From Magnetospirillum sulfuroxidans (GTDB lineage Bacteria; Pseudomonadota; Alphaproteobacteria; Rhodospirillales; Magnetospirillaceae), in the NCBI RefSeq assembly GCF_018224925.1, contig NZ_JAGTUF010000001.1, positions 496,001 to 560,000 of the forward strand: a DNA stretch of 64,000 nt, written 5' to 3'. Both the position numbers and the translations under genes were made by a program. Below, one piece after another: positions 63,605 through 64,000 of the stretch. The stretch's first letter is position 1. Every line of letters begins with the position of its first letter. The notes beneath the pieces are model-generated. The model was not told where the DNA came from, did no database searches, and was given only the letters and a program-made list of their open reading frames with translations.

Positions 63605-64000
63605 TTGAAGATCGAATTCATCTTCGATACCGTTTGCCCCTGGTGCTATGTGGGAAAGCGCCGTTTCGAGCGCGCCTTGGCGCAACGGCCGGGGACGCGG
63701 ACCGAGATCGTCTGGCGGCCGTTCCTGCTGAACCCCGATATCCCGCCCGAAGGCATCGACCGTCGGGCTTATCTGGACCGTAAGTTCGGCGGCCCGGCTC
63801 GGGTTCAGCGCATTCATGCCGCCGTCGCCGCCGCCGGCAACGCCGAGGGCATCGACTTCGCCTTCGATCTCATCAATCGCGCCCCCAACACCTTGAATTC
63901 CCATCGGATGATCCGTTTCGCCGCCGGCTTTGGATGTCAGCAAGAAACGGTTGAAGCACTGTATCGCGCTTATTTCACCGAGGGTCAGGATATCGGTGTC
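63605..64000 (+). CDS. DsbA-family (FrnE/2-hydroxychromene-isomerase-like) protein, partial
   Basis: The open frame runs off the right edge (132 codons seen). Thioredoxin-fold start KIEFIFDTVCPWCYVGKRRF with a CxxC motif, then VWRPFLLNPDIPPEG and NTLNSHRMIRFA, the FrnE-like DsbA subfamily; no signal peptide, so cytoplasmic. Likely a thiol-disulfide or glutathione-dependent isomerase/reductase. Start is TTG (63605), 12 bp after the preceding stop, with AAAGG upstream. Confidence 0.85.
   Translation, partial: MKIEFIFDTVCPWCYVGKRRFERALAQRPGTRTEIVWRPFLLNPDIPPEGIDRRAYLDRKFGGPARVQRIHAAVAAAGNAEGIDFAFDLINRAPNTLNSHRMIRFAAGFGCQQETVEALYRAYFTEGQDIGV

Overview
The window is GC-rich chromosomal DNA of an alphaproteobacterium, most likely from the Rhodospirillales (Magnetospirillum/Rhodospirillum type). 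The evidence is gene order and protein type: an ispDF fusion, then dusB-ntrB-ntrC-ntrY-ntrX-trkA-dat-HAD-hfq-hflX; a metal-thiolate-free HemB; a K+-independent-type H+-pyrophosphatase; a MucR/Ros regulator; a ubiquinol-cytochrome c chaperone; and NtrYX. Nearly all of it is tightly packed core genome with 1-11 bp gene overlaps. There is no IS element, CRISPR array or rRNA, and only two tRNAs.

Layout. 1-5973: secreted pentapeptide-repeat protein (cut by the left edge), hemB, metY-type sulfhydrylase, small DUF6898-like protein, glycosyltransferase-like protein, cutA, ispDF. 6120-19568: one long + strand run with a CcsA-like protein, dusB, the nitrogen two-component pairs ntrBC and ntrYX, trkA, D-amino-acid aminotransferase, HAD phosphatase, hfq, hflX and an IMPase-family protein. 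19565-21761 (-): SDR, lipoprotein, mazG. 30200-39123 (-): DNA replication and envelope block (MBL hydrolase, tatD, metG, holB, tmk, dac, rlpA, mltB, ydcF). 39265-41796: beta-carbonic anhydrase and tRNA-Ser, then a 1.7 kb decayed accessory island up to tRNA-Pro. 41940-46960: MerR regulator, ihfA, fabH, plsX, rpmF, yceD, CBP3-type chaperone, bamE. 47027-56894 (-): hppA, FliL-like, thiL, nusB, ribH, ribBX, ribE, ribD, nrdR, glyA, rpiB. 57237-64000: mucR, a 51-aa membrane peptide, an RND efflux pump with its adaptor, a PleD-like protein in which all three domains are degenerate, and a DsbA-family protein cut by the right edge.

The most novel part is 22066-29395. It holds an OmpR-family regulator with a QseC/PmrB-like sensor kinase in an operon with a secreted DUF6134-like protein. 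Next to it is an operon encoding a thermostable-hemolysin-family protein, an AMP-ligase fused to a haem-oxygenase-like (putative di-iron) domain, and an SDR oxidoreductase. A 64-aa Pro/Ala-rich protein gene and a divergent outer-membrane beta-barrel gene flank these. Four 16-bp elements, each a pair of GTCAG-like half-sites repeated at exactly 11 bp, lie upstream of the four transcription units and point toward them. This looks like one self-contained regulon. I infer that the sensor kinase detects an envelope signal and induces synthesis or transfer of an acyl-derived small molecule plus envelope proteins. The chemistry and the signal are unknown.

The second point of interest is the decayed island between tRNA-Ser(UGA) and tRNA-Pro(GGG). 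It holds a 5'-truncated DUF2726-like gene, a DUF995-like secreted protein with a ten-base poly-C/poly-G tract at its ribosome binding site, and a 21-codon remnant of an AlpA/excisionase-like regulator.
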